19,920 bases of DNA from Thermoleophilia bacterium (GTDB lineage: Bacteria > Actinomycetota > Thermoleophilia > Gaiellales > Gaiellaceae), in NCBI GenBank assembly GCA_014534295.1, contig JACVRU010000012.1:1-19920 (forward strand), in the 5' to 3' direction. The first letter of the stretch is position 1. Every line of letters starts with the position of its first letter. The position numbers and the translations under genes were made by a program. This document shows positions 1 through 7,435 of this stretch, one piece after another. Under the pieces are notes generated by a model, which had not been told where the DNA came from, did not search any database, and saw nothing but the letters and a program-made list of their open reading frames with translations.

Positions 1-520
1 CGTAGAAGGCGACCAGCATCGCCGACGGCGAGTTGATCGTCATCGACGTCGAGACCTCTCCGAGTGGGATTCCCGCGAAGAGCGTCTCCATGTCGGCGAG
101 CGAGTCGATCGCCACCCCCTCCCGCCCGACCTCGCCGAGCGAGCGAGGATGGTCGGAGTCGTAGCCCATCAGCGTCGGCATGTCGAACGCCGTCGACAGC
201 CCGGTCTGGCCGTGGTCGAGGAGGTAGCGGAAGCGCGCATTCGTCTCCGCCGCCGTGCCGAAGCCGGCGAACTGCCGCATCGTCCACAGCCGACCGCGAT
301 ACATCGACGGATAGACGCCGCGCGTGAACGGATGGGCGCCGGGGAAGCCGAGGTCGCGCTCGTAGTCGACCTCTACGTTGTCGGGCGTGTACAGCGGCTC
401 GTTCTCGAGACCACTGATCGTCGAGAAGAGCTCGCCCTCCCGCTCGGGCGTCGCATCGTACGCCTGGGCGCGCCAGGCCTCGGTCTCCGAAGCCGGCCGC
501 GGCTCCCGGGTCGTCGCCAT
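1..520 (-). CDS. Methylmalonyl-CoA mutase large subunit, N-terminal part (runs off the window)
   Basis: The first 173 residues of a B12-dependent acyl-CoA mutase are visible; the C-terminus lies beyond base 1. Established role: the family interconverts (R)-methylmalonyl-CoA and succinyl-CoA by an adenosylcobalamin radical mechanism in the cytosol. Seen here: the N-terminal TIM-barrel opening with the family strings PFTRGVYPSMYRGRLWTMRQ (about residues 62-81), FAGFGTAAETN, GLSTAFDMPTLMGYDSDHP and STSMTINSPSA. I start at the ATG at 520, which gives the usual short N-terminal extension; a TACAAT hexamer sits 6 nt upstream and there is no Shine-Dalgarno. The cobalamin adenosyltransferase 56 nt upstream on the same strand would supply the cofactor. 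Related mutases (isobutyryl-CoA or ethylmalonyl-CoA type) share this region, so substrate is not proven by this fragment. Confidence 0.92.
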   Translation of the reverse strand, partial: MATTREPRPASETEAWRAQAYDATPEREGELFSTISGLENEPLYTPDNVEVDYERDLGFPGAHPFTRGVYPSMYRGRLWTMRQFAGFGTAAETNARFRYLLDHGQTGLSTAFDMPTLMGYDSDHPRSLGEVGREGVAIDSLADMETLFAGIPLGEVSTSMTINSPSAMLVAFY

Positions 521-526
521 GGCCGG

Positions 527-532
527 ATTGTA
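527..532 (-). promoter_or_regulatory. Candidate -10 element (TACAAT) for the mutase gene
   Basis: On the minus strand TACAAT matches the sigma-70-type -10 consensus at five of six positions and ends 6 nt before the ATG at 520. That places a start of transcription at or next to the A of the ATG, i.e. a leaderless or nearly leaderless mRNA. No convincing -35 element is visible. The mutase could also be co-transcribed with the upstream adenosyltransferase gene. Confidence 0.35.
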
Positions 533-576
533 GGTTGCGGCGACAGGCCGCCGGCACATCCGCCCGAGGGACGGCG

Positions 577-1149
577 CTATCCGTCCTGCGATCCCCCCGG
601 CCGCCAGAGCGGCTCGTCCCGGCCCGCCCCCGCATTCGCCGCACGCGCGAAGATGAAGAGGAGGTCGCCGAGCCGGTTCAGGTAGACGGCCACGTTCGGC
701 GAGGCGTGGTCCACCCGCAGGACGGCGATCTCCGCCCGGCGGCACACGGCGCGCGCGACGTGCAGACGCGCAGCCGACTCGTGCCCGCCCGGCAGGACGA
801 AGCTCTTCAGGGGCGGCAGTTCGGCGTTGAGCCGGTCGCAGTCCGCCTCGAGCGACTCGACCTGGCCGGCCGTCACGCGCAGCCCGTCCCGGCCCGGCCG
901 CGAGACGTCCGCGCCGAGGTCGAAGAGCTCGTTCTGGACGCGCTCGAGGACGGCCCGCAGCGCCTCCGGAATCCCGGCCGCGAGCGCGAGCCCGAGTTGC
1001 GAGTTGAGCTCGTCCACGGCCCCGAAGGCCACGACGCGCGGGTCGGTCTTGGGCACGCGCGAGCGGTCGCCGAGGCTCGTCTCGCCCTCGTCGCCCGTCC
1101 GCGTGTAGATCCTCGTCAGGCGCACCGGCTCGTCCCGCTTCCGCGCCAT
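577..1149 (-). CDS. PduO-type cob(I)alamin adenosyltransferase
   Basis: This 190-residue protein is an ATP:cob(I)alamin adenosyltransferase of the PduO/MMAB family, which transfers the adenosyl group of ATP to reduced cobalamin to make adenosylcobalamin. Visible signatures: the N-terminal ATP-binding string TRIYTRTGDEGETSLG (about residues 12-27), FGAVDELNSQLG, the arginine-rich CRRAEIAVLR helix and NRLGDLLFIFAR near the C-terminus, in the family's order. Length is normal. An in-frame GTG exists at 1158, but I prefer the ATG at 1149 because AAGGTGG lies 5 nt before it as a Shine-Dalgarno and the GTG is part of that sequence. It lies between an acyl-CoA dehydrogenase and a methylmalonyl-CoA mutase on the same strand, fitting cofactor supply to that mutase. 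Confidence 0.93.
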   Translation of the reverse strand: MARKRDEPVRLTRIYTRTGDEGETSLGDRSRVPKTDPRVVAFGAVDELNSQLGLALAAGIPEALRAVLERVQNELFDLGADVSRPGRDGLRVTAGQVESLEADCDRLNAELPPLKSFVLPGGHESAARLHVARAVCRRAEIAVLRVDHASPNVAVYLNRLGDLLFIFARAANAGAGRDEPLWRPGGSQDG

Positions 1150-1168
1150 CCGTGCCACCTTAGTGACT

Positions 1169-1187
1169 TAGTGGCTCGAAGCCACTA
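1169..1187 (-). other. Perfect 8-bp inverted repeat between dehydrogenase and adenosyltransferase genes
   Basis: The arms TAGTGGCT and AGCCACTA are separated by three bases and lie 7 nt after the dehydrogenase stop and 20 nt before the adenosyltransferase ATG. There is no T-run on either strand, so it is not a standard intrinsic terminator. It could be an mRNA-processing or stabilising hairpin or a protein site. A related TTAGTGACTTAGTGGC direct-repeat pattern flanks it. Confidence 0.4.
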
Positions 1188-1193
1188 GGTCCC

Positions 1194-2357
1194 CTACTTC
1201 AGGGCCATGGCCCGCTGGCCGAGCCCGAGGACCGAGCGGGCGATCACGAGCCGCTGGATCTCGCTCGTCCCCTCGTAGATCTCGGTGATCTTCGCGTCCC
1301 GGTAGTAGCGCTCGGCCGGGAACTCCCTCGTGTACCCGTAGCCGCCGAGGACCTGGATCGCCTCGCCGGTCTGCCGGCGGGCGACCTCCGAGGCGAACAG
1401 CTTCGCCTTCGCGCCCTCCTCCGTGTGCGGCAGCCCTTGCTGCTTCAGCCAGGCGGCGCGGTAGACGAGCAGACGGGCCGCGTCGATCTGCGTGGACATG
1501 TCCGCGAGCTTCCACTGGATCGCCTGGAACTCCGCGATCCGCTGCCCGAACTGGCGCCGCTCGAGCGCGTACGAGCGCGCGAGCTCGTACGCTGCCTGAG
1601 CGATCCCGAGCGCCTGGGCGGCGATCCCGATGCGGCCGCCGTCGAGCGTGGCCATCGCCACGCTGAAGCCCTTTCGCTCCTCGTGGAGGAGCCGGTCGGC
1701 GCCGACCCGGACGCCGTCGAGGACGAGGTCGACCGTCGACGACGAGTGCAGCCCGAGCTTCTCCCCGGAGCTCACGGTCTCGACCTGGTCGGAGTCGACG
1801 AGGAACGCCGAGACGCCTCCGGAACCGGGCGTGTCCGGGTCCGTGCGCGCGAAGAGGACGATCGTCCCGCCGAGGCTGCCGTTCGTGATCCACTGCTTGC
1901 GGCCGCTGATCGCCCAGCCGTCCCCGTCGGGCTCGGCCTTCGTTCGCAGCGAGCCGGCGTCCGAGCCGGAGTCGGGCTCGGTGAGCGCGAAGGCGCCGAT
2001 CGCCTCGCCGCGGGCGAGGGGCGGTACGAAGCGCGACCGCTGCTCGTCCGTGCCGAACATGAGGATCGGCAGCGTCGCCGCGCTCGTGTGCACGGCCACC
2101 GTGACGCCGACGCCGGCGTCGGCCCGCGAGAGCTCCTCCAGCACCAGGACGTACGAGAGAAAGTCGGCGCCGGCCCCTCCGTACTCCTCCGGCACGCAGA
2201 CGCCCATCAGCCCGAGCTCGGCCAGCTTCCCGTAGAGCTCGCGGGGGAACGTATGCTCGCGGTCCCAGTCGGCGACGTGGGGCTCGATCTCGTCCCGGGC
2301 GAGGTCCCGCGCGAGCGTCTGGATCTCGCGCTGGTCGTCGGTCAGGGCGAAGTCCAT
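1194..2357 (-). CDS. Acyl-CoA dehydrogenase (short-chain/butyryl-CoA type)
   Basis: A 387-residue FAD flavoenzyme that oxidises an acyl-CoA to the trans-2-enoyl-CoA and passes electrons to electron-transfer flavoprotein. Seen here: N-terminal helical domain from MDFALTDDQREI; the substrate/FAD strings FALTEPDSGSDAGS (about 125-138) and KQWITNG; the C-terminal helical domain with RRQFGQ, QVLGGYGYTREFPAERYYRD and ITEIYEGTSEIQR. The glutamate of YEGTSE is the catalytic base position of short-chain acyl-CoA dehydrogenases. An open frame continues upstream to 2678, but family length and the start sequence support the ATG at 2357; a TAGAGT hexamer lies 8 nt before it with no Shine-Dalgarno. The exact substrate (butyryl, isobutyryl, 2-methylbutyryl) cannot be told from the sequence by eye. 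Confidence 0.93.
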   Translation of the reverse strand: MDFALTDDQREIQTLARDLARDEIEPHVADWDREHTFPRELYGKLAELGLMGVCVPEEYGGAGADFLSYVLVLEELSRADAGVGVTVAVHTSAATLPILMFGTDEQRSRFVPPLARGEAIGAFALTEPDSGSDAGSLRTKAEPDGDGWAISGRKQWITNGSLGGTIVLFARTDPDTPGSGGVSAFLVDSDQVETVSSGEKLGLHSSSTVDLVLDGVRVGADRLLHEERKGFSVAMATLDGGRIGIAAQALGIAQAAYELARSYALERRQFGQRIAEFQAIQWKLADMSTQIDAARLLVYRAAWLKQQGLPHTEEGAKAKLFASEVARRQTGEAIQVLGGYGYTREFPAERYYRDAKITEIYEGTSEIQRLVIARSVLGLGQRAMALK

Positions 2358-2365
2358 CAGCGCTG

Positions 2366-2395
2366 ACTCTATCCAGGTCTTCTCCAGATTCTCAC
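2366..2395 (-). promoter_or_regulatory. Candidate promoter of the acyl-CoA dehydrogenase operon
   Basis: On the minus strand GTGAGA (2390-2395, four of six to TTGACA) is followed after 18 nt by TAGAGT (2366-2371, four of six to TATAAT), which ends 8 nt before the ATG at 2357. This predicts a leaderless mRNA. The match is moderate and rests on inspection only. Confidence 0.35.
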
Positions 2396-2441
2396 GGCAC
2401 CGTTGCCCACGACGGCCCGCCGGCGCCGCACACTGGACTCC

Positions 2442-3056
2442 ATGCACGCCCGCCTCCCGAGGCTCGGCGTCGTCGCGCCAGGGGAGAGCGCGACCACCCG
2501 AGGCCTCGTCCGGGCGTGCAGCCGTCTGGGGGTCGAAGGTCGTCCTCAACCCGGAGCGGGCGCTGGCCGAGCTCGGCCCCGCGGACACCGCGCTCGGCCG
2601 GCTCGACGTGCGGCGGACGCTCGACGCGTCGAGCGCGGGCTCTGGGAGCTGCGGATGCTCGAGCGCGTGGGCATCCACGTCCTCGACCCGGCGTCCGCGC
2701 TGCTCGTCCAGGGAGTCGCCGGCGAACGCGGCGGGTTGGGCTACTTCGGACTCTCCTACTACGAGGAGAACAAGCGCCGCCTCAAGCTCGTCAAGGTGGA
2801 CGGTGGCCCGGGCTGCGTCGCGCCCTCGATCCGGACCGTCCAGAACACGACGTACAAGCCGCTCGGCCGGCCGCTCTTCATCTACGCGAGGCGGTCCTTC
2901 TTCAAGCGGGCCGAGGTCGCGGCTTTCATCGGCTTCGCCCTCAACAACCAGCAGGCGATCGCGAGGCGGGCCGACTACGTCTGGCTGACGCCCAAGCAGG
3001 CGAAGAACGCGCGCTACCGCTACCTGAGCGTGCCGAAGCAGGTCTTCGGCAGGTAG
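2442..3056 (+). pseudogene. Chimeric gene remnant: frameshifted RimK-like ATP-grasp N-terminus joined to a PstS C-terminus
   Basis: Two unrelated pieces are joined. The 5' part resembles the N-terminal domain of a RimK-family ATP-grasp ligase, but it is readable only by changing frame: ARLPRLGVVAPGES in frame 3 from 2442, then KVVLNPERALAELGPAD and LGRLDVRRTLD in frame 1 (2536-2625), then RGLWELRMLERVGIHVLDPA back in frame 3 (from about 2625). The second break looks like one base missing at 2625-2628 (GACGCGTC where GACGGCGTC would be expected). From about 2703 to the stop at 3056 the frame is an intact PstS C-terminal lobe: VQGVAGERGGLGYFGLSYYEE, CVAPSIRTVQN, PLGRPLFIYAR. It is similar to, but clearly diverged from, the same region of the complete pstS at 8343-9323. 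The signal peptide, N-terminal lobe and most phosphate ligands are absent. An uninterrupted 217-codon frame does exist from 2403, so expression of an odd protein is not excluded, but its middle is a frame-shifted arginine/alanine-rich shadow. Confidence 0.75.
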
Positions 3057-3068
3057 CCCGGGGACGAC

Positions 3069-3098
3069 CGCCCAGGGGCGCTCCCGCGCCCCTGGGCG
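3069..3098 (+). terminator. Strong GC hairpin, probable terminator
   Basis: Perfect 13-bp inverted repeat: CGCCCAGGGGCGC (3069-3081) and GCGCCCCTGGGCG (3086-3098), loop TCCC. It begins 12 nt after the stop of the PstS-like remnant. Only TT follows it, so it is either a U-poor actinobacterial-type terminator or an RNA stability element. It also separates the remnant from the DUF47 gene 16 nt further on. Confidence 0.6.
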
Positions 3099-3114
3099 TT
3101 AGCATCCGCGCGGC

Positions 3115-3735
3115 ATGCGGCTCGCTCTGGTCCCGCGCACCTCCGAGTTCTACGAGCTCTTCGCCCGGGCTGGCGACAACATGCTCGAGGTGAGCCGGCT
3201 CGCGGAGACGCGGTTCCGCGAGTTTCCGCAGTCCTCGGTCAGCCAGGCGGACGTCAAGCGTGCCGAGACGGCGGGCGACCAGATCACACACGACCTGATG
3301 CGACTGCTGAACACGCAGTACATCACGCCGTTCGACCGCGAGGACATCTACGCGCTCACGACCTCGATCGACGACGTCGTCGACTACATCGAGGAGGCCT
3401 GCGACCTGCTCGAGCTCTACGGGATCGAGCAGCCGGTGCGGCCCGCGCTCGACCAGTGCCGCATCCTCGTGCGAGCGACGGAGCACCTCGCGACCGCGCT
3501 CGGCGGCCTCAAGGGGCTCCGCGGCGTCCAGGAGGCGCTCGTCGAGGTGAAGCGCCTGGAGGACGAGGGCGACCGCGTCGTGCGCGACGCGATCGGCGCG
3601 CTCTTCCACGAGTCCCGGATCGACCCGCTCGTCGTCATCCGCTGGAAGGACATCTACGAGGGGCTCGAGGAGGCGCTCGACGCCTGCGAGACGGCCGCGA
3701 ACGTGCTGGGGAACATCGTCGTCAAGAACGCCTAG
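3115..3735 (+). CDS. DUF47 family PhoU-like protein, Pit accessory
   Basis: This 206-residue all-helical protein belongs to the DUF47 (TIGR00153-like) family, a PhoU relative usually encoded next to Pit phosphate transporters. Seen here: the family's opening MRLALVPRTSEFYELFA, then AETAGDQITHDLMRLLN, TPFDREDIYALTTSIDDVVD (about residues 73-92), KRLEDEGDRVVRDAIGALF and WKDIYEGLEEALDACE, ending VLGNIVVKNA. The acidic clusters are the kind that bind metal in PhoU-fold proteins. I keep the ATG at 3115 because it gives the family N-terminus; there is no Shine-Dalgarno, and TAGCAT lies 9 nt upstream. The pit gene follows on the same strand. Likely role, inferred from context: control of Pit activity or assembly. 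Confidence 0.9.
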   Translation: MRLALVPRTSEFYELFARAGDNMLEVSRLAETRFREFPQSSVSQADVKRAETAGDQITHDLMRLLNTQYITPFDREDIYALTTSIDDVVDYIEEACDLLELYGIEQPVRPALDQCRILVRATEHLATALGGLKGLRGVQEALVEVKRLEDEGDRVVRDAIGALFHESRIDPLVVIRWKDIYEGLEEALDACETAANVLGNIVVKNA

Positions 3736-3758
3736 TGGTCGGCGCCGTGGGCACGGTC

Positions 3759-3914
3759 ATGATCGGCCGAGCGAAGATCGAGCAGCTCGAGGACGCGGGG
3801 ACCGCTCGTGTGCTCTGCCGTACGGCCACGACTCCCGGGGAAGGGCTGAGGGACGCCGCTCTGCGAAGACTTGCAGCCGGCCGAGTGGGCCGTGGTCGCG
3901 GCGGAGGCGACTAG
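3759..3914 (+). CDS. Possible small ORF between the DUF47 and pit genes
   Basis: A 51-codon frame (ATG 3759, TAG 3912-3914) fills most of the 185-nt gap between the DUF47 gene and pit. The peptide begins MIGRAKIEQLEDAGTARVLC and ends in a basic, glycine-rich tail. I recognise no family. Its TAG overlaps the AGGAG that serves pit, so translational coupling is possible, but no Shine-Dalgarno precedes its own ATG. It may equally be untranslated spacer or debris from a lost gene. Confidence 0.25.
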   Translation: MIGRAKIEQLEDAGTARVLCRTATTPGEGLRDAALRRLAAGRVGRGRGGGD

Positions 3915-3920
3915 GAGCCG

Positions 3921-5045
3921 GTGGAGGAAAGCACTCTTCTCCTCGTCGCGGTGGTCGTCGTCGCCCTCTTCTTCGACTTCACGAACGGCTTCCACGACGC
4001 GGCGAACGCGATCGCCACGAGCGTCTCCACGCGGGCGGTCTCGCCGCGCGTGGCCGTTCTCGGCGCCGCCGTGCTCAACTTCGCGGGCGCATTCGTGTCG
4101 CTCGAAGTGGCAGCGACCGTGGCCAAGGGCGTCGTCAACGCGGAAGTGGCGACGCTGGAGGTGGTCCTCGGCGGCGTCGTCGGCGCGATCGTCTGGAACC
4201 TGATCACGTGGTATCTCGGGCTGCCGACGAGCTCGAGCCACGCCCTCATCGGCGGCGTCGCGGGCGCCGCCGTGGTCGCCGCCGGCTGGGACGTCCTGCT
4301 CGTCGGCGGGCTGGTCGACCGGGTCCTGATCCCGTCGCTCGCGGCTCCCCTGATCGGGATCGTCGGCGCCTTCGCGATCATGACGGGGCTGACGTGGATC
4401 ATCGCCCGGCGCTCCCCGGGCACCGTGAACCGGGTCTTCCGGCGCCTCCAGATCGTCTCGGCGAGCTTCGTCGCGTTCACGCACGGCACGAACGACGCGC
4501 AGAAGACGATGGGGATCATCGCCCTCGCGCTCGTCGCGGCCGGGCACGTCCCGGCCGGAGACGGCTTCTACGTGCCGCTCTGGGTGATCGTGGCCGCGGC
4601 GACCGCGATGGCGCTCGGCACGTACGCGGGCGGGTGGCGCATCATCCGTACGCTCGGCCAGCGCGTCGCCAAGCTCGAGCCGCCGCAGGGCTTCGCCGCG
4701 GAGACGTCCTGCGCCACGATCCTCTGGTTCACCGGCAACATCGGGTTCCCCGTCTCGACGACGCACACGATCTCCGGCTCCGTGCTCGGCGCGGGCGCCA
4801 CCCGGCGGCTGTCCGCCGTCCGCTGGGGCGTCGCCGGGAACATCTTCGTCGCCTGGCTGCTCACGATCCCCGCCGCGGGTGGCGTCGGGGCGCTGATGGA
4901 GCTGCTCGCGCGCCTGCCGGCCGGCCCCGCGCTCGTGATCGGCGTGCTGCTCGTGTTCTCGACGCTCGCCTTCGCCGCCCGCAGGCGGGCTTCCGCCGCG
5001 CCGACGCAGGGCGAGGCGCTCGTCAGCCCGCCGCCCGCCGGCTAG
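3921..5045 (+). CDS. Pit-family low-affinity inorganic phosphate transporter
   Basis: A 374-residue polytopic membrane protein of the PHO-4/PiT family, which takes up phosphate (usually as a metal-phosphate complex) with cations. The two inverted-repeat signatures are both present: FDFTNGFHDAANAIATSV near residue 18 and FVAFTHGTNDAQKTMG near residue 183. PTSSSHALIGG (about 100-110) and PVSTTHTISGSVLGAG (about 276-291) form the matching second halves of each repeat. Around ten hydrophobic segments fill the rest, and the C-terminus is a short Ala/Pro-rich tail. Start is GTG at 3921 with AGGAG 3 nt before it. Downstream of the DUF47 gene on the same strand, it forms the usual regulator-transporter pair. 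Its stop overlaps the phoU stop on the other strand by four bases (CTAG). Confidence 0.95.
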   Translation: MEESTLLLVAVVVVALFFDFTNGFHDAANAIATSVSTRAVSPRVAVLGAAVLNFAGAFVSLEVAATVAKGVVNAEVATLEVVLGGVVGAIVWNLITWYLGLPTSSSHALIGGVAGAAVVAAGWDVLLVGGLVDRVLIPSLAAPLIGIVGAFAIMTGLTWIIARRSPGTVNRVFRRLQIVSASFVAFTHGTNDAQKTMGIIALALVAAGHVPAGDGFYVPLWVIVAAATAMALGTYAGGWRIIRTLGQRVAKLEPPQGFAAETSCATILWFTGNIGFPVSTTHTISGSVLGAGATRRLSAVRWGVAGNIFVAWLLTIPAAGGVGALMELLARLPAGPALVIGVLLVFSTLAFAARRRASAAPTQGEALVSPPPAG

Positions 5046-5704
5046 CGCGACGCGTCGGTGAACTCGCGGAACTCGCCCGTGACGAGGTAGGCGACGCGCT
5101 CGCCGACGTCGACGGCGTGGTCGCCGATCCGCTCGAGGCAGCGCGACACGATCATCATCCGCAGGCCCCACTCCTGGAGCTTCGGGTCGCTGCCGAGCGA
5201 GAGCACGTGCTGCACGACCCGGCGGTTGGCGCGGTCGATCAGCTCGTCGAGGTCGACGAGCGACTCAGCCTCGGCGACGTCGCGCCTCGCGAACGCCCCC
5301 ATCGCGAGCTCGACCATCTCCTCGGCGCGCGCCCCCATGTCCTGGAAGCCCTCGACGAGCGTCAGGTCGCCGGCGACGTCGGGGGCGAGCTTGACGAGCT
5401 TCGCGATCGTGACGCAGTAGTCCGCCATCCGCTCCAGGTGGAGGTTGATGTGGAGCACCGCGAGGACGAGCCGGAGGTCCGTGGCCACGGGGGTCTGCCG
5501 CGCGAGCAGGTCCTGGATGCCCTCCTCGATCGCGAAGTAGCGGCTGTCCACCTCGTCGTCGAAGGCGATCACCTCGTCGGCGAGCTCGAGGTCGTGTCCC
5601 ACGAGCGCGGTCACCGCGCCGCGCAGCACGCGCAGGACGAGGGAGCCTTCCTCCTGGAGTGAGGCTTCGAGCTGGTCGAGCGCCTCGTGGAAGCCGACCC
5701 GCAT
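5042..5704 (-). CDS. phoU: Phosphate transport system regulator PhoU
   Basis: A 220-residue protein built of two PhoU three-helix repeats. Established role: PhoU links the PstSCAB transporter to the PhoR-type kinase and damps signalling when phosphate is plentiful. Seen here: MRVGFHEALDQLEASLQEEG at the N-terminus, the metal-binding-type runs VIAFDDEVDSRYFAIEEG (first repeat) and SLVDLDELIDRANRRVV (second), HLERMADYCVTIAKL and RCLERIGDHAVDVGERVAYL near each repeat end. I choose the ATG at 5704 because family members begin MRxxFHxxL; a GTG at 5713 would add three residues. It is the last gene of the pst operon, about 10 nt after pstB. Confidence 0.93.
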   Translation of the reverse strand: MRVGFHEALDQLEASLQEEGSLVLRVLRGAVTALVGHDLELADEVIAFDDEVDSRYFAIEEGIQDLLARQTPVATDLRLVLAVLHINLHLERMADYCVTIAKLVKLAPDVAGDLTLVEGFQDMGARAEEMVELAMGAFARRDVAEAESLVDLDELIDRANRRVVQHVLSLGSDPKLQEWGLRMMIVSRCLERIGDHAVDVGERVAYLVTGEFREFTDASR

Positions 5705-5714
5705 CTCGGCCACG

Positions 5715-6566
5715 CTAGCCGAACCGCCCCGTCACGTAGTCCTCCGTCCTCTGGTCGGAAGGGTTCGTGAAGATCTTCGAGGTCACGTCGTACTCGACGA
5801 GGATCCCGGTTCGCGCGTCGCGGTTCTCGTCGACCTCGACGCTGAAGAACGCCGTCATGTCGGCCACGCGGGCCGCTTGCTGCATGTTGTGGGTGACGAT
5901 CACGATCGTGTACTCGCGCTTCAGCTCGTCCATCAGGTCCTCGATCCGGGTGGTCGAGATCGGGTCGAGGGCCGACGCCGGCTCGTCCATCAGGATCACC
6001 TCCGGCTCGACGGCGAGCGCCCGCGCGATGCAGAGGCGCTGCTGCTGCCCGCCGGAGAGGCTGAGGGCGCTCTCCTTGAGGCGGCTCTTGACCTCGTCCC
6101 AGAGGGCCGCCTGCTCCAGCGCGTGCCGCACCCGGTCGTCGAGCCCGTCCTTCAGGCCGAGGACGCGCGGGCCGAAGGCGACGTTGTCGAAGATCGACTT
6201 CGGAAACGGGTTCGGCTTCTGGAAGACCATCCCGATCAGGCGGCGCACCTCGACCGGGTCGACCTCCCTCCCGTAGAGGTCCTCGCCGTGGTAGAGAATC
6301 GTCCCGTCGACGGTCGCGCTCGGGATCAAGTCGTTCATCCGGTTGAAACAGCGGATGAACGTGCTCTTGCCGCAGCCGGAGGGCCCGATGAACGCGGTCA
6401 CGAAGTTCTTGTAGACCTCGAGCGAGACGCCGGACAGCGCCGACTTGCCGCCGTAGGCGACCGTCAGGTCTTCGACGTCGAACACGACCTCGCGGAGCGC
6501 GGGCCCGGACGGCGCGTCGTGCCGGACTTCCACGCCGGGGATTCTCTCAGCGGCGGTCATCACCAT
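5715..6566 (-). CDS. pstB: Phosphate ABC transporter ATP-binding protein PstB
   Basis: A 283-residue ABC ATPase that powers high-affinity phosphate import as a dimer on the cytoplasmic face of PstA/PstC. Seen here: Walker A GPSGCGKST, Q-loop GMVFQKPNPFPKSIFDNV (typical of PstB), signature LSGGQQQR, Walker B VILMDEPASALDP and the switch histidine in IVIVTHNMQQAARVAD. FFSVEVDENRDARTG and the C-terminal DQRTEDYVTGRFG are also PstB-like. Starts at ATG 6566, GTG 6563 or ATG 6560 are all in frame and overlap the pstA stop; I use the first, which follows a weak AGAAG. A further open extension upstream to 6689 lies inside pstA and is not used. Confidence 0.96.
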   Translation of the reverse strand: MVMTAAERIPGVEVRHDAPSGPALREVVFDVEDLTVAYGGKSALSGVSLEVYKNFVTAFIGPSGCGKSTFIRCFNRMNDLIPSATVDGTILYHGEDLYGREVDPVEVRRLIGMVFQKPNPFPKSIFDNVAFGPRVLGLKDGLDDRVRHALEQAALWDEVKSRLKESALSLSGGQQQRLCIARALAVEPEVILMDEPASALDPISTTRIEDLMDELKREYTIVIVTHNMQQAARVADMTAFFSVEVDENRDARTGILVEYDVTSKIFTNPSDQRTEDYVTGRFG

Positions 6567-7435
6567 CGCTTCTGGTAGCGGTTGCGGACCCAGATCGCGA
6601 CCGCGTTCAGCGAGAGCAGGATCGCGAGCAGGACGATGATCGCCGCAGCCGCCAGGACCTTGAACTCCTCCTGGGGACGCGACGTCCACTGGAAGATCTG
6701 GATCGGCAGGACCGTGAACTGGTCGAGCAGCGACGGGTTGAAGGCCACGTAGGTGAGCGCGCCCACGAGGAGCAGCGGAGCCGTCTCACCGATCGCCCGC
6801 GAGAGGGCGAGGATCGAGCCCGTCGCCATCCCGGGCGCGGCCGCGGGCAGCACCTGGCGCCACACGACCTGCCACTTCGTCGCGCCGAGCGCGAACGCGC
6901 CCTGTCTGATCGATGCCGACACCGCGCGGATCGCCTCGCGCGAGGCGATGATCACGACCGGCAGGACGAGCAGGGTCAGGATCATCGCGCCGGCGAGAAG
7001 CACGCGGCCGAGGCCCAGCCCGCGGACGAGGAAGGCCAGCCCGAGGATGCCGTAGACGATCGAGGGCACCGCCGCGAGGTTCTGGATGTTCAGCTCGAGC
7101 AGGCGGTTGTACCAGCGCTCCTTGTCCGCGTACTCCTCGAGGTAGATCGCCGTCCCCACGCCGAGCGGCACGGTGAAGACGAGCAGCAGCGCGCCGATGT
7201 AGAGCGTGCCGAGGATGGCCGGGCGCGCGCCCGCGATCGCGGGGTCCGCGGACGGGTCGTTGAGGAAGAGCGCCCGGTCGATGTACGGCAGTCCGGTCGC
7301 TGCGATGTCGACGAGCAGCCAGAGGAGGAGCGCGAAGCCGATCGCCAGGGACAGGAGCAGGTAGCCCATGAAGACCGCGCCCAGCACGCGCCCGCGAGGC
7401 TTCGCGGCGACCAGCGTCGTCGCGGCAGCGCTCAT
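6560..7435 (-). CDS. pstA: Phosphate ABC transporter permease PstA
   Basis: A 291-residue inner-membrane permease with about six transmembrane segments, the first near residues 18-42. Seen here: PLGVGTAIYLEEYA, the PstA hallmark NIQNLAAVPSIVYGILGLAF (about residues 126-145) and the ABC coupling (EAA-type) loop SREAIRAVSASIRQGAFALGA with GATKWQVVWRQVLPAA. It forms the translocation pore with PstC. The start ATG at 7435 overlaps the pstC stop as ATGA; the pstA stop TGA overlaps the start codons of pstB, so translation is probably coupled. Confidence 0.95.
   Translation of the reverse strand: MSAAATTLVAAKPRGRVLGAVFMGYLLLSLAIGFALLLWLLVDIAATGLPYIDRALFLNDPSADPAIAGARPAILGTLYIGALLLVFTVPLGVGTAIYLEEYADKERWYNRLLELNIQNLAAVPSIVYGILGLAFLVRGLGLGRVLLAGAMILTLLVLPVVIIASREAIRAVSASIRQGAFALGATKWQVVWRQVLPAAAPGMATGSILALSRAIGETAPLLLVGALTYVAFNPSLLDQFTVLPIQIFQWTSRPQEEFKVLAAAAIIVLLAILLSLNAVAIWVRNRYQKRW

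Noticed and set aside
2357..2678. N-terminal extension of the acyl-CoA dehydrogenase to 2678
   Set aside because: The extra residues have no family similarity and overlap the RimK-like remnant on the other strand; the family N-terminus begins at MDFALT.
3732..5171. 479-codon minus-strand frame opposite pit
   Set aside because: Antisense to the pit gene; composition (Asp, Arg, His, Gly) reflects third-position GC bias only.
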